From Thermotoga profunda AZM34c06 (lineage in GTDB: Bacteria > Thermotogota > Thermotogae > Thermotogales > DSM-5069): a DNA stretch of 64,000 bases. Shown in pieces: positions 27,277 through 36,802 of this stretch. Below the pieces are notes generated by a model. It was not told the origin of the DNA and did not search any database. It saw only the letters and a program-made list of their open reading frames with translations. The stretch's first letter is position 1. Each line of letters starts with the position of its first letter. A program made the translations under genes and the position numbers. The stretch is from contig NZ_AP014510.1 in NCBI RefSeq assembly GCF_000828675.1, positions 1,879,413-1,943,412 on the forward strand, in the 5' to 3' direction.

Positions 27277-29400
27277 TTGGAAGAATTCAAGAAAGATTTT
27301 GCTGTGATCGGAATGACTTGTGTCAATTGTGCACGAATTGTGGAAAAAGCTTTGAAGAAAGTCGACGGTGTGAAGTTTGCGGCGGTGAATCTTGCGACTT
27401 CAACGGGTTTTATCGTCGCACAAAGAGAAATACCATTTGACGAGATAAGAAAAGCAGTTCAATCAGTCGGTTATGATATCTCGCTCGAACGATCAGAAGA
27501 TATAGAGAAAAAAAGATATATTCAAACAAGAAACGATCTTTTAATTGCGCTTTTCATCTCAATTCCACTGATGATATCGATGTTCTATCAAATGCTTAAA
27601 AATCAGCATATGCATTCTTCAGTGCTTGAAGTTCTGTTGGCAGGTTTTGTTGTCTTTTATTGTGGAAGAAAGACGATTAAAGGCGCACTTATAGCGATTT
27701 TTCACAAACATGCAAATATGGATACATTGATTTTCCTTGGAGCTGTTGTTTCTTGGTTGACGGGTTTTCTTGCCTTGACGAATAGGGGTTTTATGTCCTT
27801 TGCCACGATTGGTGCCATGATAATCACCTTTCACTTAGTGGGTAGGTTCATAGAGTCGTATTTGAGAGACAGAGCGACCAAGGAGATCAAAGAGCTTTTA
27901 AAGATACAGGCAAAAGAAGCTGTGGTTTTGACACAGGAAGGTCAAATATTGATGCCGATAGAGGCAATCAAGGAAGGCTTCATAGTTCTTGTCAAGCCAT
28001 CAGAGAGAATACCTGTGGATGGAATAATCATAAGTGGTAGTTCTTCTGTTGACGAATCAATGATAACCGGCGAACCAACACCCGTCCAAAAAAACACTGG
28101 TGATCAAGTAACTGGTGGTTCATTCAATCTCACGGGTTTACTTAAAATAGAGGCAACAGGCGTTGGAAAAGATAGTTTTCTATCTAAGATGATAGAGTTG
28201 ATCAAAGAAGCTCAAGGCTCGAAAGTTCCAATACAAGCTCTCGCAGACACCATAACAAAATGGTTTGTACCTGTCATATTCTTTCTGGCCGTTGGATCAT
28301 CTGTTTTTTGGTACCTCAGTTACGATAGGTTTGCATCTTTTTTTGAGAAAATTCCATGGACAATGGGATTGAACAATTTAAACTTTGCGATCTTTGTATT
28401 TGTTGCAACGATCGTTATAGCCTGTCCATGTGCACTTGGCCTTGCAACACCAATGGCTTTAATGAGAGGAACAACCCTTGCAGCAAAGAAAGGGCTTTTA
28501 ATAAGAAACGCTGAGGCGATCCAAACTGCGAGAGATGTTAAGGTAGTTCTTTTAGATAAAACAGGCACCTTGACTTTGGGAAAACCTGTGGTTGTCGAGC
28601 ACAATCTTGATCAACAAACCCTGAAGATCGTTGCGGGGATTGAAAAAAACTCCAATCACCCATTGGCAAAGGCAATTGCTCAGACGATCGATGATCCTTT
28701 TTTGATAGAGCAAATTGAAGAGATTGTGGGTGAAGGCGTGAAAGCAACCTACAACGGCTCGGAATATTTTATAGGAAAACCAAAAAATCTCAGAGATTAC
28801 GATGATCACTTGAAAGATATGATCAGTATCGTTGAAGTTAGAAAAGATGGAAAAGTTTTGGGATTTATGGCGATCGAGGATCCATTGAGAGAGGATTCGA
28901 TCCAGGCAGCTGAAAGACTCAAAAAAATGGGGATTGAAACTGTCATGGTGACAGGAGATAGTGAAAAAACAGCTATTTCATTGGCAAAGAAGGTAGGAAT
29001 AAAAGAAGTACATTCAAACGTGAAACCAGATGAGAAGCTTCGTATCATGAGACAATATCAATCAAGAGGTGTTAAAGTAGTGATGGTTGGTGATGGTATG
29101 AATGATGCTGCTGCTTTGAAAGGAGCGGATATTGGAATAGCAATAGGTTCTGGTACAGACCTTGCAATCGATAGTGCAGATATAATCATTACAAAAGGCG
29201 GGATATCAAAGGTTGTTGATGTTATAGACATTTCAAAACACACTTTTAAGATCATAAAGCAAAATCTCTTTTGGGCATTTTTCTATAACATCATAGCAAT
29301 ACCAGCAGCGATGATTGGTTTATTACATCCTTTAATAGCAGAAATCGCCATGATTATGAGTTCTATCACAGTCACATTGAATTCCATGAGAGTCAAATAG
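27277..29400 (+). CDS. copA: Copper-exporting P1B-type ATPase CopA
   Basis: 707 residues. An N-terminal heavy-metal domain has M-T-C-V-N-C (Cys 15 and 18). The membrane motif [24 protein letters not shown] and [10 protein letters not shown] follow, and the last helix ends [10 protein letters not shown], the Cu(I) P1B-1 signature. It exports Cu(I) using ATP. It is not closely related to the Zn/Cd ATPase at 6-8 kb. The start is a TTG at 27277 with an AAAGGAG site further upstream than usual. It lies 5 bases after the DUF1858 gene. Confidence 0.93.
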   Translation: MEEFKKDFAVIGMTCVNCARIVEKALKKVDGVKFAAVNLATSTGFIVAQREIPFDEIRKAVQSVGYDISLERSEDIEKKRYIQTRNDLLIALFISIPLMISMFYQMLKNQHMHSSVLEVLLAGFVVFYCGRKTIKGALIAIFHKHANMDTLIFLGAVVSWLTGFLALTNRGFMSFATIGAMIITFHLVGRFIESYLRDRATKEIKELLKIQAKEAVVLTQEGQILMPIEAIKEGFIVLVKPSERIPVDGIIISGSSSVDESMITGEPTPVQKNTGDQVTGGSFNLTGLLKIEATGVGKDSFLSKMIELIKEAQGSKVPIQALADTITKWFVPVIFFLAVGSSVFWYLSYDRFASFFEKIPWTMGLNNLNFAIFVFVATIVIACPCALGLATPMALMRGTTLAAKKGLLIRNAEAIQTARDVKVVLLDKTGTLTLGKPVVVEHNLDQQTLKIVAGIEKNSNHPLAKAIAQTIDDPFLIEQIEEIVGEGVKATYNGSEYFIGKPKNLRDYDDHLKDMISIVEVRKDGKVLGFMAIEDPLREDSIQAAERLKKMGIETVMVTGDSEKTAISLAKKVGIKEVHSNVKPDEKLRIMRQYQSRGVKVVMVGDGMNDAAALKGADIGIAIGSGTDLAIDSADIIITKGGISKVVDVIDISKHTFKIIKQNLFWAFFYNIIAIPAAMIGLLHPLIAEIAMIMSSITVTLNSMRVK

Positions 29401-29414
29401 AAGGAGGAGTCTTG

Positions 29415-29618
29415 ATGAGGTATTTATTACACGTTCCAGATATTTCTTGCAATCACTGTAAAATGAGGATTTCAAAAAGACTCGAAGAAATAGGTGTGAA
29501 AGATTATCAGATCGATGTAGTAAATAAAACAGTTGTGGTTGGAACAGAGAACATAGAGAAAATAATCGATGAACTTGCAAAGATAGATTACCCAGTTGAG
29601 AGATACGAAAAACTCTAA
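29415..29618 (+). CDS. copZ: Copper chaperone-like heavy-metal-associated protein
   Basis: 67 residues forming one HMA ferredoxin-like fold with I-S-C-N-H-C (Cys 12 and 15). CopZ proteins carry Cu(I) to the ATPase. The His within the CxxC is less usual than Ala-His or Gly. The ATG at 29415 follows AAGGAGGA, and the gene lies 14 bases after copA. The pair is a compact copper efflux unit without a recognisable CsoR or CopY regulator beside it. Confidence 0.85.
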   Translation: MRYLLHVPDISCNHCKMRISKRLEEIGVKDYQIDVVNKTVVVGTENIEKIIDELAKIDYPVERYEKL

Positions 29619-29687
29619 CAAGGACTACTCCAAAGATAGCTAAACATGATTAGATATCTAAAAACCCCAAAAGATTAGACCTATGGC

Positions 29688-29730
29688 AATATACGAAGGG
29701 GGTATATTATCCACCGGTGGATCAGCGCTG
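29688..29730. repeat. Three abutting palindromes in the copZ-gntR gap
   Basis: Within the 371-base gap 29619-29989 lie three adjoining inverted repeats: AATATAC-N7-GTATATT (29688-29708, centre rich in G), ATCCACCGGTGGAT (29709-29722, perfect) and CAGCGCTG (29723-29730). No T-run follows directly, so this is not a simple terminator. It could be a cluster of operator sites, perhaps for copper control, or a processed RNA structure. The rest of the gap holds the gntR promoter near its end and otherwise nothing I recognise. Confidence 0.6.
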
Positions 29731-29935
29731 TCCATTATATAGTATACGATTTTTTGTTTGTAACAATTTCTTGTTTTTGCCTTTCTGATGATACTTTAGT
29801 ATAGAAAACTCATTTTGTTTCACTATTCATCGCTATAACAGAACTTTGTTGAGACTAACTTTTGAGAGTGATTTTATAAGCCTTTGGTCATACATTTTCA
29901 ATGTGGGTATTTTAATTTTTGGACAGATTTTTTAC

Positions 29936-29964
29936 TTGACACAATTGATTATAATCATTATAAT
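29936..29964 (+). promoter_or_regulatory. Consensus sigma-A promoter of the galactoside operon
   Basis: A perfect TTGACA (29936-29941), a 17-base spacer and a perfect TATAAT (29959-29964). It lies 25 bases before the gntR start. The -10 box sits in the centre of a large palindrome, so tight repression is expected. Confidence 0.9.
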
Positions 29965-29971
29965 GATTATA
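29950..29971 (+). promoter_or_regulatory. 22-bp perfect palindrome over the -10 box (GntR operator)
   Basis: Left arm TATAATCATTA (29950-29960) and right arm TAATGATTATA (29961-29971) are exact reverse complements. Binding here would block RNA polymerase at a consensus promoter. The neighbouring GntR/UTRA regulator is the obvious candidate for autoregulation and control of the operon. Confidence 0.8.
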
Positions 29972-29989
29972 GTGAATGGGGGTGTATGT

Positions 29990-30721
29990 TTGCCTTCGAT
30001 GATTGACCCATATTCAACAGAGCCCTTATACTATCAACTTAAAGAGATCTTGAGAAAGAACATACTCGCGGGGATATGGAAGTCAGGTGAAAAAATCCCC
30101 ACAGAAAAGCAGCTTTCAGAAAATTTTCATGTCAGTATAGCAGTTGTCAGACAGGCTGTATCTCTTCTTGTTGAGGAAGGATTTCTTGTCAAACGACAGG
30201 GTAAGGGAACCTTTGTAGTCGATACAAGAGTCAGGCAGGGCCCAAGAAAGCTCACCAGCTTTACCGAAGAAATGTCGTCCATGGGGCTTAAACCGTCTTC
30301 GATTGTCTTGGAAAAGTTTGTAAAACAAGCAGACGAGAAGATTTGTAATACTCTGAGATTAGAATCAAAAGCCAATGTAATAATGGTCAGAAGGCTCAGG
30401 CTTGCCAACAATGAACCTCTTGGTATACAAACATTTTATATTCCTGAATACTTAGCTCCTGATTTCCTCGAGAATGATTTATCTCAATCCCTTTATAAAT
30501 TGCTGGAAACAAAATACGGTGTCCGAATCGTCTCAGCACAGGAAAAATATTTTGCCACAATACTCGACAAGTACGAATGTAAATTACTAAAAGTTAAATG
30601 GCCTTTTGCAGGTTTCATAGTTGAACGTGTTACCTTCGATCCAACTGGTAGCCCTGTTGAATACACAGAGTCCGTTATCAGAAGCGATAAATACTCCGTA
30701 CAGGTAAATTTGAGGAAGTGA
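29990..30721 (+). CDS. GntR-family transcriptional regulator (HutC/UTRA type)
   Basis: 243 residues: a winged helix at about 10-75 (L-Y-Y-Q-L-K-E-I-L, then P-T-E-K-Q-L-S-E-N-F and G-K-G-T-F-V) followed by a UTRA effector domain (about 90-240). UTRA domains bind small ligands such as phosphorylated sugars. I chose the TTG at 29990, five bases after GGGGGTG; the ATG at 29999 is the alternative. It lies just after a consensus promoter with a palindromic operator and heads the ROK-SIS-GH42-ABC operon, so it is probably that operon's repressor. Confidence 0.9.
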   Translation: MPSMIDPYSTEPLYYQLKEILRKNILAGIWKSGEKIPTEKQLSENFHVSIAVVRQAVSLLVEEGFLVKRQGKGTFVVDTRVRQGPRKLTSFTEEMSSMGLKPSSIVLEKFVKQADEKICNTLRLESKANVIMVRRLRLANNEPLGIQTFYIPEYLAPDFLENDLSQSLYKLLETKYGVRIVSAQEKYFATILDKYECKLLKVKWPFAGFIVERVTFDPTGSPVEYTESVIRSDKYSVQVNLRK

Positions 30722-30725
30722 CCAG

Positions 30726-31610
30726 ATGTATTTTGTAGCCGATATTGGGGGTACAAATCTTAGAACAGCAATCGTTGATGAAAATGGAACAGTTTTGTGC
30801 AAATCAAAGCGAAATACACCAAGAGATTATGGACAACTCTTGCGTTTATTAAAAACCGAGTTTGATGAGAACGCAGAAAAATACCAGATATTGGGATGCT
30901 GTTTTTCTATAGCTGGAGCTATCTTCAACGATGGTAGTGTATGGCTTCCAAATGTGTTTGGTTTGAACAGATTCAACATGTCAGACGATCTAAGAGATTT
31001 GTTTAGTAAATCAAGTGTTTTTATGATAGATGATCGAGTATCTGGATTGCTGGGAGAACTCTGGAAGGGGTGTGCCGTAGGAAGGAAGGATGCACTTTAT
31101 CTCGTTATAGGAACGGGTGTAGGACTTGGAATATTTGCAAATGGTGTTCTAATATCTGGTACTCAGAATCTATCTGGTTCTGTTGGATGGATTAAAGCTT
31201 GTGACCCTTTGACGAGCGAATTCAAAAATATTGAAGATCTCATCTCTGGTCCAGCGATTGTGAAGCGATGCAAGGAGATCTGCAAAGTGCAAGTGGACTC
31301 TCCAGAAGATGTCTTCAGACTACATTCAAACAAAAACGAGTGTGCAGAAAAGATAATTGTGAGTACCTCGCAGCTGATAGGTTATCTTCTGAGTGTCCTC
31401 ACTAATACTTTTAATCCAGATTTGATCATCCTTGCTGGAAGTCTATCTTTACAATGGAGTGTGTTAAAAGAAAATGTACTCAGGGTATTGAAGGATCATA
31501 TTAGTCCATTCATTCAGCAACCCACTGTCCAACCAACATCTCTTGGGGAAGATGCTCAGTTAATCGGGTGCGTGAAATACATTCTGATATCGCAAGAAAG
31601 GAGTGACTGA
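30726..31610 (+). CDS. ROK-family sugar kinase
   Basis: 294 residues. The ATP-binding D-I-G-G-T-N-L-R at the N-terminus, the sugar-site region I-D-D-R-V-S-G-L-L-G-E and I-G-T-G-V-G-L-G place it in the ROK/hexokinase superfamily. The usual ROK zinc motif (C-x-C-G-x2-G-C) is absent, so it belongs to a zinc-free subgroup. It probably phosphorylates the monosaccharide released by the GH42 enzyme (glucose, galactose or an amino sugar). Four bases separate it from gntR, and the SIS gene follows 1 base after its stop. Confidence 0.82.
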   Translation: MYFVADIGGTNLRTAIVDENGTVLCKSKRNTPRDYGQLLRLLKTEFDENAEKYQILGCCFSIAGAIFNDGSVWLPNVFGLNRFNMSDDLRDLFSKSSVFMIDDRVSGLLGELWKGCAVGRKDALYLVIGTGVGLGIFANGVLISGTQNLSGSVGWIKACDPLTSEFKNIEDLISGPAIVKRCKEICKVQVDSPEDVFRLHSNKNECAEKIIVSTSQLIGYLLSVLTNTFNPDLIILAGSLSLQWSVLKENVLRVLKDHISPFIQQPTVQPTSLGEDAQLIGCVKYILISQERSD

Positions 31611-31611
31611 G

Positions 31612-32391
31612 TTGTTTGCATTTGAGACGTATCTTGAGAAAATCAACAATATTTTGAACAAAATCAAGAATGAGCAAAAAGAAAACATTCTCAAGGCATC
31701 CGAAGTCATGGCGAATTGCATCGAAAATGGTGGTATCGTTCATTTATTTGGTAGTGGCCATTCAGTTCTTCCGGTTCTGGATGCCTTTCCAAGATACGGA
31801 AGCTTTCTTGGTTTTAATCCATTGACCGATCCCAGATTGATGTGGTTCAGTCCCACAGGCCCTGCAAGTGCACCTGGGCTTTTGCTTATTGAGAGAAAAG
31901 AAGGTTATGTCGTGGATGGTTTTTTGAGATATCAACCAATAGGTAAGGGAGATGTACTTATTGTTTATTCGCATGGAGGAATCAATGCCGCACCTGTGGA
32001 AGCCGCCATTTATGGCAAAAAGATCGGAGCAACCGTCATAGCTATTCTATCAATGGAAAATCAAACTTTTGCCAAACCAACTCATAGTACTGGTAAGAAA
32101 TTGTCAGATATCGCTGACATAGTTATCGATAACTGTGTACCACCTGAAGATGCTGTAGTTCCCCTTGAAGGCAGAAGCGAAAAAATCGCAGCTTCTTCAA
32201 CAATAGCTGCAATAGCTGTGACGATGTGCTTGGTAGCAGAAACAGGAACAATTTTGAATGAAAAAGGAAAAGATTTAAAGATCTTTGTCTCTCCAAATGT
32301 TGCTGGATTTGGTGTGAATTACAACATAAAAATCTTCGATGAACATCAAAAAATGATCTGTAATCATCAAAAAAAGATTCAAAAGGAGTGA
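31612..32391 (+). CDS. SIS-domain sugar-phosphate binding protein
   Basis: 259 residues with an N-terminal helical hairpin and a SIS domain: H-L-F-G-S-G-H-S at the phosphate-binding loop, then I-V-Y-S-H-G-G-I-N and the G-A-T-V-I-A-I strand. It resembles the UPF0309 group. SIS proteins isomerise or bind phosphosugars; pairing with a ROK kinase suggests it acts on the kinase product. I prefer the TTG at 31612, eight bases after AAAGGAG; the GTG at 31603 overlaps that site. Its stop overlaps the ribosome site of the GH42 gene. Confidence 0.82.
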   Translation: MFAFETYLEKINNILNKIKNEQKENILKASEVMANCIENGGIVHLFGSGHSVLPVLDAFPRYGSFLGFNPLTDPRLMWFSPTGPASAPGLLLIERKEGYVVDGFLRYQPIGKGDVLIVYSHGGINAAPVEAAIYGKKIGATVIAILSMENQTFAKPTHSTGKKLSDIADIVIDNCVPPEDAVVPLEGRSEKIAASSTIAAIAVTMCLVAETGTILNEKGKDLKIFVSPNVAGFGVNYNIKIFDEHQKMICNHQKKIQKE

Positions 32392-32396
32392 GGATT

Positions 32397-34550
32397 TTGA
32401 AGGATTTCTTTCCTGTATCGGTGTGGTATGGTCCTGAAAGATCAAGAGCACCCATGGTAACAAAGATTAAATCTTTGAAAGAAGTAAAAGAAGATATCCA
32501 CAGGATAAAATCACTCGGTTTTAACTCCGTTAGATTTTGGTACGATTGGGCAGCCGCAGAACCGAGACCAGATACTTGGGATTTTTCAACAATAGATACA
32601 CTTTTATCAATCGCGGATGAGCAAAGAATAAAAGCCATAGTTCAAGTTTACACAGATTCTGCACCAAATTGGGTTGAACGAGATCATCCAGATTCACTAT
32701 TTGTGGATAGATCTGGATTAGTTATACATTCACAAGCATCTCCGGGTTACTGTTCAGACCATCCAGTAGTGCGAAAACACATAGAAAAATTCCTTACAAA
32801 ACTCGCTCAGATCGTATCTTCACACGAGTCTTTCTATGCTTGGGATATTTGGTCAGAGCCACACATTGTCCAATGGTCTTGGATAGATTATATTAAAGAT
32901 CCTTGGTTTTGTTACTGCAGAAATTCTCAAAATAGATTCATCGAATGGCTCAAGAAAAAATACAAAACGATTGATGCACTGAACGAAGCATGGTACAGAA
33001 CTCATAAAGATTGGGAAGAGATAGTTGCCCCAAGATATGTCTCTCTGTCAAGTTTTAGAGATTTATTGGATTGGATTCAATTCAACATCGAAAAGATAGC
33101 AGACGATCTCAAGTGGAAAACAGATGCTCTACGTGAAGTCGATAAAGATCATTTTGTGTCAAGCCATGCAGCGATATCAAGTGTTTATGGGATACCGGGT
33201 ATCAGTTACGGCGCATCAGACGATTGGAGACTTGCTGAGAAAGTAGATATATGGGGTACTTCGTTCTATCCAAAACACACAGGTTCATGGATGCCTTTAA
33301 AATCTCATCACATGGGAGTCGCTCTGGATGCAAGCAGATCTTCTTGTGAGAGTCGTGGAAAGCCGTTTTGGATAGGAGAACTCCAAACCGGTCATGGCGT
33401 TACCGGAATGAGATTTGGTGAATCTGTTGACAAATTCGACGTAGAAAGATGGGCGTGGTTAGCGGTTTCAAGGAATGCAAAAGGTTTGAATTATTACGCT
33501 TGGCTACCAATGAGTTGTGGCTATGAAATCTCTGGTTTTGGCTTAGCAAATTACGATGGCTCAGTAAACGAAAGAGCAATTGCTGCTGGCAATGTCTCTA
33601 AGATAATCACTCAGAATATGAAATTATTTTTGGATTCAAAGCCTCTGAAATCTGAGGTGGCGATACTCTACAACATAGAAGCTCATAAAGCCCTGGCTTG
33701 CCTGAGAGCAGAAAGCGCTGAACTAATCCGCAAGGACATCTTCGGAATATACAAAGCACTCATGGATTTTGGTATTACAATCGATTTTTTGCATCTAACA
33801 GATCTCACCAAAGATCTATCTGAGTACAAATTGATAATCCTTCCATTTTCGATATCCATGAATGCAGAAGCTGTCAAAGCTATAGAAAGATATGTTGCCA
33901 ATGGTGGGACCATTTTAGCAGATGGTCGGATAGCTTGGATGAAAGAAGATGGAACTCTATGTGAAAAGATACCAGGCTTGGGTCTTGATAAATTATTTGG
34001 TTGTGAAGAACTTTATATGAAGGAACTGAGAGAACCAAAGACCTTTCAACTAAATGGAAAGACTCTTTCAGCTTGTAGGTATATTTCAGCTTACAAAGTT
34101 GGAACCGGGAAAGCCTTGGCGTCATTTGATAATCAACCTTTGATAGTAGAAAATGCTTATTTCTCTGGAAAGGCAATCATTGTAGGTACCTTAGTTGGAA
34201 TTGGTTATGAAGAAACCGGGAATATTAACAACCTCGATTTCATAAGAGAGATTGCATCGCAATGCGGCATCCAGAAAAAATATTCTCTCAAGAAAAAAGA
34301 AGGCAATACAGATGATTTGGAAGTGAAATTGGCAATCTCTCCAGAGGGAGTCTTGGTTTATCTTTTCAATCACGGAAATAGTAACTGCAGTTTCGATCTA
34401 TCTATCCAAAAAGATCTTTTTGGCAATGTCAGTAAAGTCAGTTGCTTGAACGAATCAATTTCGATCTCGATCAAACACGAGGATGAATTTTTAACCATGA
34501 AAGATCTAACACTGAACGCATATCAAACACTGGTTTTTTTAGCGAAATAA
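32397..34550 (+). CDS. GH42 beta-galactosidase
   Basis: 717 residues, no signal peptide. The GH42 TIM barrel starts W-Y-G-P-E-R, with acid/base Glu in D-I-W-S-E-P-H and nucleophile Glu in W-I-G-E-L-Q-T-G. A trimerisation domain (I-L-Y-N-I-E onward) and a C-terminal beta domain follow. It should release galactose from imported beta-galactosides in the cytoplasm. I chose the TTG at 32397, eight bases after AAGGAG, over the GTG at 32388, which overlaps that ribosome site. It is central to the operon linking kinase and ABC importer. Confidence 0.9.
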   Translation: MKDFFPVSVWYGPERSRAPMVTKIKSLKEVKEDIHRIKSLGFNSVRFWYDWAAAEPRPDTWDFSTIDTLLSIADEQRIKAIVQVYTDSAPNWVERDHPDSLFVDRSGLVIHSQASPGYCSDHPVVRKHIEKFLTKLAQIVSSHESFYAWDIWSEPHIVQWSWIDYIKDPWFCYCRNSQNRFIEWLKKKYKTIDALNEAWYRTHKDWEEIVAPRYVSLSSFRDLLDWIQFNIEKIADDLKWKTDALREVDKDHFVSSHAAISSVYGIPGISYGASDDWRLAEKVDIWGTSFYPKHTGSWMPLKSHHMGVALDASRSSCESRGKPFWIGELQTGHGVTGMRFGESVDKFDVERWAWLAVSRNAKGLNYYAWLPMSCGYEISGFGLANYDGSVNERAIAAGNVSKIITQNMKLFLDSKPLKSEVAILYNIEAHKALACLRAESAELIRKDIFGIYKALMDFGITIDFLHLTDLTKDLSEYKLIILPFSISMNAEAVKAIERYVANGGTILADGRIAWMKEDGTLCEKIPGLGLDKLFGCEELYMKELREPKTFQLNGKTLSACRYISAYKVGTGKALASFDNQPLIVENAYFSGKAIIVGTLVGIGYEETGNINNLDFIREIASQCGIQKKYSLKKKEGNTDDLEVKLAISPEGVLVYLFNHGNSNCSFDLSIQKDLFGNVSKVSCLNESISISIKHEDEFLTMKDLTLNAYQTLVFLAK

Positions 34551-34579
34551 TAGTCACTTTTTGATAGGAGGGGTGAAGG

Positions 34580-35872
34580 ATGAAAAAGTCATTGGTTTTG
34601 TTATTTGTCGTGATTTTGAGCCTTCTGAGTATTAGTGGTGTTGCAAAAACTAAGTTGATCTTTGCCGTTCACTGGTCAGATTATCAAATCGAAGGAGTTA
34701 AAGACGAAAATGAAAATGTAAAAGTGAAGGGACTCAGGCAGTATGTTGAGGAGTATCAAAAACTGAATCCAGATGTTGAAATCGAGATCCAATCTGTACC
34801 ATTTGATGACTACCTCAAACGCATACTAATTAGTCATACCTCTGGTGTGATAGCAGATGTCTATGTTTTGTATTCACTCTGGGGAGTTCAGCTCGTTGAC
34901 TCAGGAATACTGGATCAGGTTCCAAAAGATATTGTGGACAAGATCAAGAGTAATTTTGTCAAAGCCGCTGTCGATGGTGCAACTATCGATAAGGCTATAT
35001 GGGGAGTACCTGTTGAAGTAGACAATTACGCTCTCATTTACAACAAAAAATTGTTGCAAGAAGCGGGATTCAATCAACCACCAAAGACATGGAACGAATT
35101 GGTCGAAATGGCACCAAAACTCACAAAGAGAAATCCAGATGGCACAATTGCTCAATACGGTTTTGCCTTTCTATCTGGTTGGGACTCGGCAGTCGTTCAT
35201 CCATATCTCGCACTTTTGTATAGCAACGGTGGGAAACCCTTCAAAGATGATTTCACCGAATGTTTGCTTACATCAAAAGAAGCAATTGAAGCATTGGAAG
35301 CCGAGTTGAAGCTTTTCAAAAACGGTTCCACCGACCCAGCAGCAAGTGTGTGGAATTTCCCATCTGGTAAAGTTGCCATGATGGTAATGGCTCCTTGGTA
35401 CGAAACATCTTTAAAACTGGGACTAAAGGATCAATATGAACAAACAGTTGGAGTAGCACCAATGCCTTATTTGAAAAATCCAGCGACAACAGGATATACC
35501 TGGTTCATAGCTGTTGATGGTGCTTCGAAGAATAAAAAGGCGGCCTGGGATTTCATAAGATGGATGACACTACAAGATGCCGGTGGTTTCACAAGAATGG
35601 GAGAATTAATGGCAAAGAATATAGGTGCGATTCCACCAAACAAAATGGACATTGGCTTTTTCAAAGGCGAACTCGATGATCTCTACACATCCGTCTTTGT
35701 CAAAGAATTAGAAAACACGTACCAGGAGCCCAATGTTGCTCAAGGACAAGAAATCAAGACGATATTGATGAGAGAAATCATTGAAGCTTGGAATGGTCGA
35801 AAAACTGCCGAAAAGGCTTTAAGTGATGCAAAAGCACAAATCGACAAGATCTTGGCTGAGTTCTATAAATGA
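34580..35872 (+). CDS. Sugar ABC transporter, extracellular binding protein (family 1)
   Basis: 430 residues. A signal peptide (about 1-22, K-K-S then a hydrophobic core) precedes a family 1 solute-binding fold: H-W-S-D near the mature start, N-K-K-L-L-Q-E-A-G hinge segment, and W-D-F-I-R-W-M-T near the end. It captures an oligosaccharide, probably a beta-galactoside given the GH42 neighbour, and delivers it to the two permeases downstream. The start is an ATG behind GGAGGGGTGAAGG. No ATPase gene lies in the operon, so a shared MsmK-like ATPase elsewhere is expected. Confidence 0.93.
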   Translation: MKKSLVLLFVVILSLLSISGVAKTKLIFAVHWSDYQIEGVKDENENVKVKGLRQYVEEYQKLNPDVEIEIQSVPFDDYLKRILISHTSGVIADVYVLYSLWGVQLVDSGILDQVPKDIVDKIKSNFVKAAVDGATIDKAIWGVPVEVDNYALIYNKKLLQEAGFNQPPKTWNELVEMAPKLTKRNPDGTIAQYGFAFLSGWDSAVVHPYLALLYSNGGKPFKDDFTECLLTSKEAIEALEAELKLFKNGSTDPAASVWNFPSGKVAMMVMAPWYETSLKLGLKDQYEQTVGVAPMPYLKNPATTGYTWFIAVDGASKNKKAAWDFIRWMTLQDAGGFTRMGELMAKNIGAIPPNKMDIGFFKGELDDLYTSVFVKELENTYQEPNVAQGQEIKTILMREIIEAWNGRKTAEKALSDAKAQIDKILAEFYK

Positions 35873-35887
35873 AAGGAGTTTTCAGTC

Positions 35888-36802
35888 TTGATTAGCAAAC
35901 CTCATTCCAAACACTATAAATCCTTAGAGAAAAATACGGGGGCAGGGTATTTGTTCCTTGCCCCTGCTTTGACTTTTTATTCACTGTTTTTTGTATACCC
36001 AGTTATCTTTTCCTTCATTGTATCTACGAAGAGATGGAACATGTTAGTCCCTTTGTCGAGGGCAAGAAGTGTAGGATTTTCAGAGTATTCATATCTGCTC
36101 AAAGATGATATATTCTTAGGAGTATTGAGAAATACTCTTTTATACGCTTTGATAACAGTTTCACTTACAATTACAATTGCTTTGATACTCGCTGTTTTGA
36201 TAAATAACGCAAGACTATCGATTTTGTGGAGATTCATATATTTTGCACCAGTCGTGACACCGCAGGTTGCTATAGGCACCATCTGGGGTTATTTGTATAG
36301 ACCGAACAATGGTTTGCTCAATTCCATAATAAAGGTATTCGGATTCAAACCCGTCTATTGGTTAACAGATGCAAGAGTTGCTTTATTTTCGATAATTATC
36401 ACGGCAGTCTGGGCTGGTTTGGGAGGATCCATGCTCATTATCACCGCTGGTCTGAAAAACATTCCTCAAGATTATTACGATGCTGCCAAGATCGATGGGG
36501 CGGGGCCATTCAGACAATTTTTCTATATTACAGTACCGCTGCTTTCCCCAACGTTACTTTTTCTGACTGCAACTGGTTTCATAGGTGCATGGCAGGTATT
36601 TGATCTTCCATTTATAATGGGTAGAAATGCACCAGCAAGGAGTGTCATGACTGTTTCATGGTATGTCTATGAAACAGCTTTTCAGTCCTTAAGAATGGGC
36701 AGAGCATCCGCTGGAGCCTTTTTGTTGTTCTGCATAATTTTTGCTTTCACCTTGTTTATTCTCTGGATTTTCAAACGTGGAGGTATCAAGGGGTATGAAT
36801 AA
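35888..36802 (+). CDS. Sugar ABC transporter permease (MalF-like)
   Basis: 304 residues with six membrane helices. The cytoplasmic coupling loop D-A-A-K-I-D-G-A-G-P-F-R-Q-F matches the EAA motif of binding-protein-dependent permeases. It pairs with the permease that overlaps its end by 8 bases. The start is the TTG at 35888 after AAGGAG. The N-terminal K-H-Y-K-S tail is cytoplasmic. Confidence 0.92.
   Translation: MISKPHSKHYKSLEKNTGAGYLFLAPALTFYSLFFVYPVIFSFIVSTKRWNMLVPLSRARSVGFSEYSYLLKDDIFLGVLRNTLLYALITVSLTITIALILAVLINNARLSILWRFIYFAPVVTPQVAIGTIWGYLYRPNNGLLNSIIKVFGFKPVYWLTDARVALFSIIITAVWAGLGGSMLIITAGLKNIPQDYYDAAKIDGAGPFRQFFYITVPLLSPTLLFLTATGFIGAWQVFDLPFIMGRNAPARSVMTVSWYVYETAFQSLRMGRASAGAFLLFCIIFAFTLFILWIFKRGGIKGYE

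Noticed and set aside
29846-29989. N-terminal extension of the GntR gene
   Set aside because: It would read through the promoter and palindromic operator; the TTG at 29990 has a good ribosome site.
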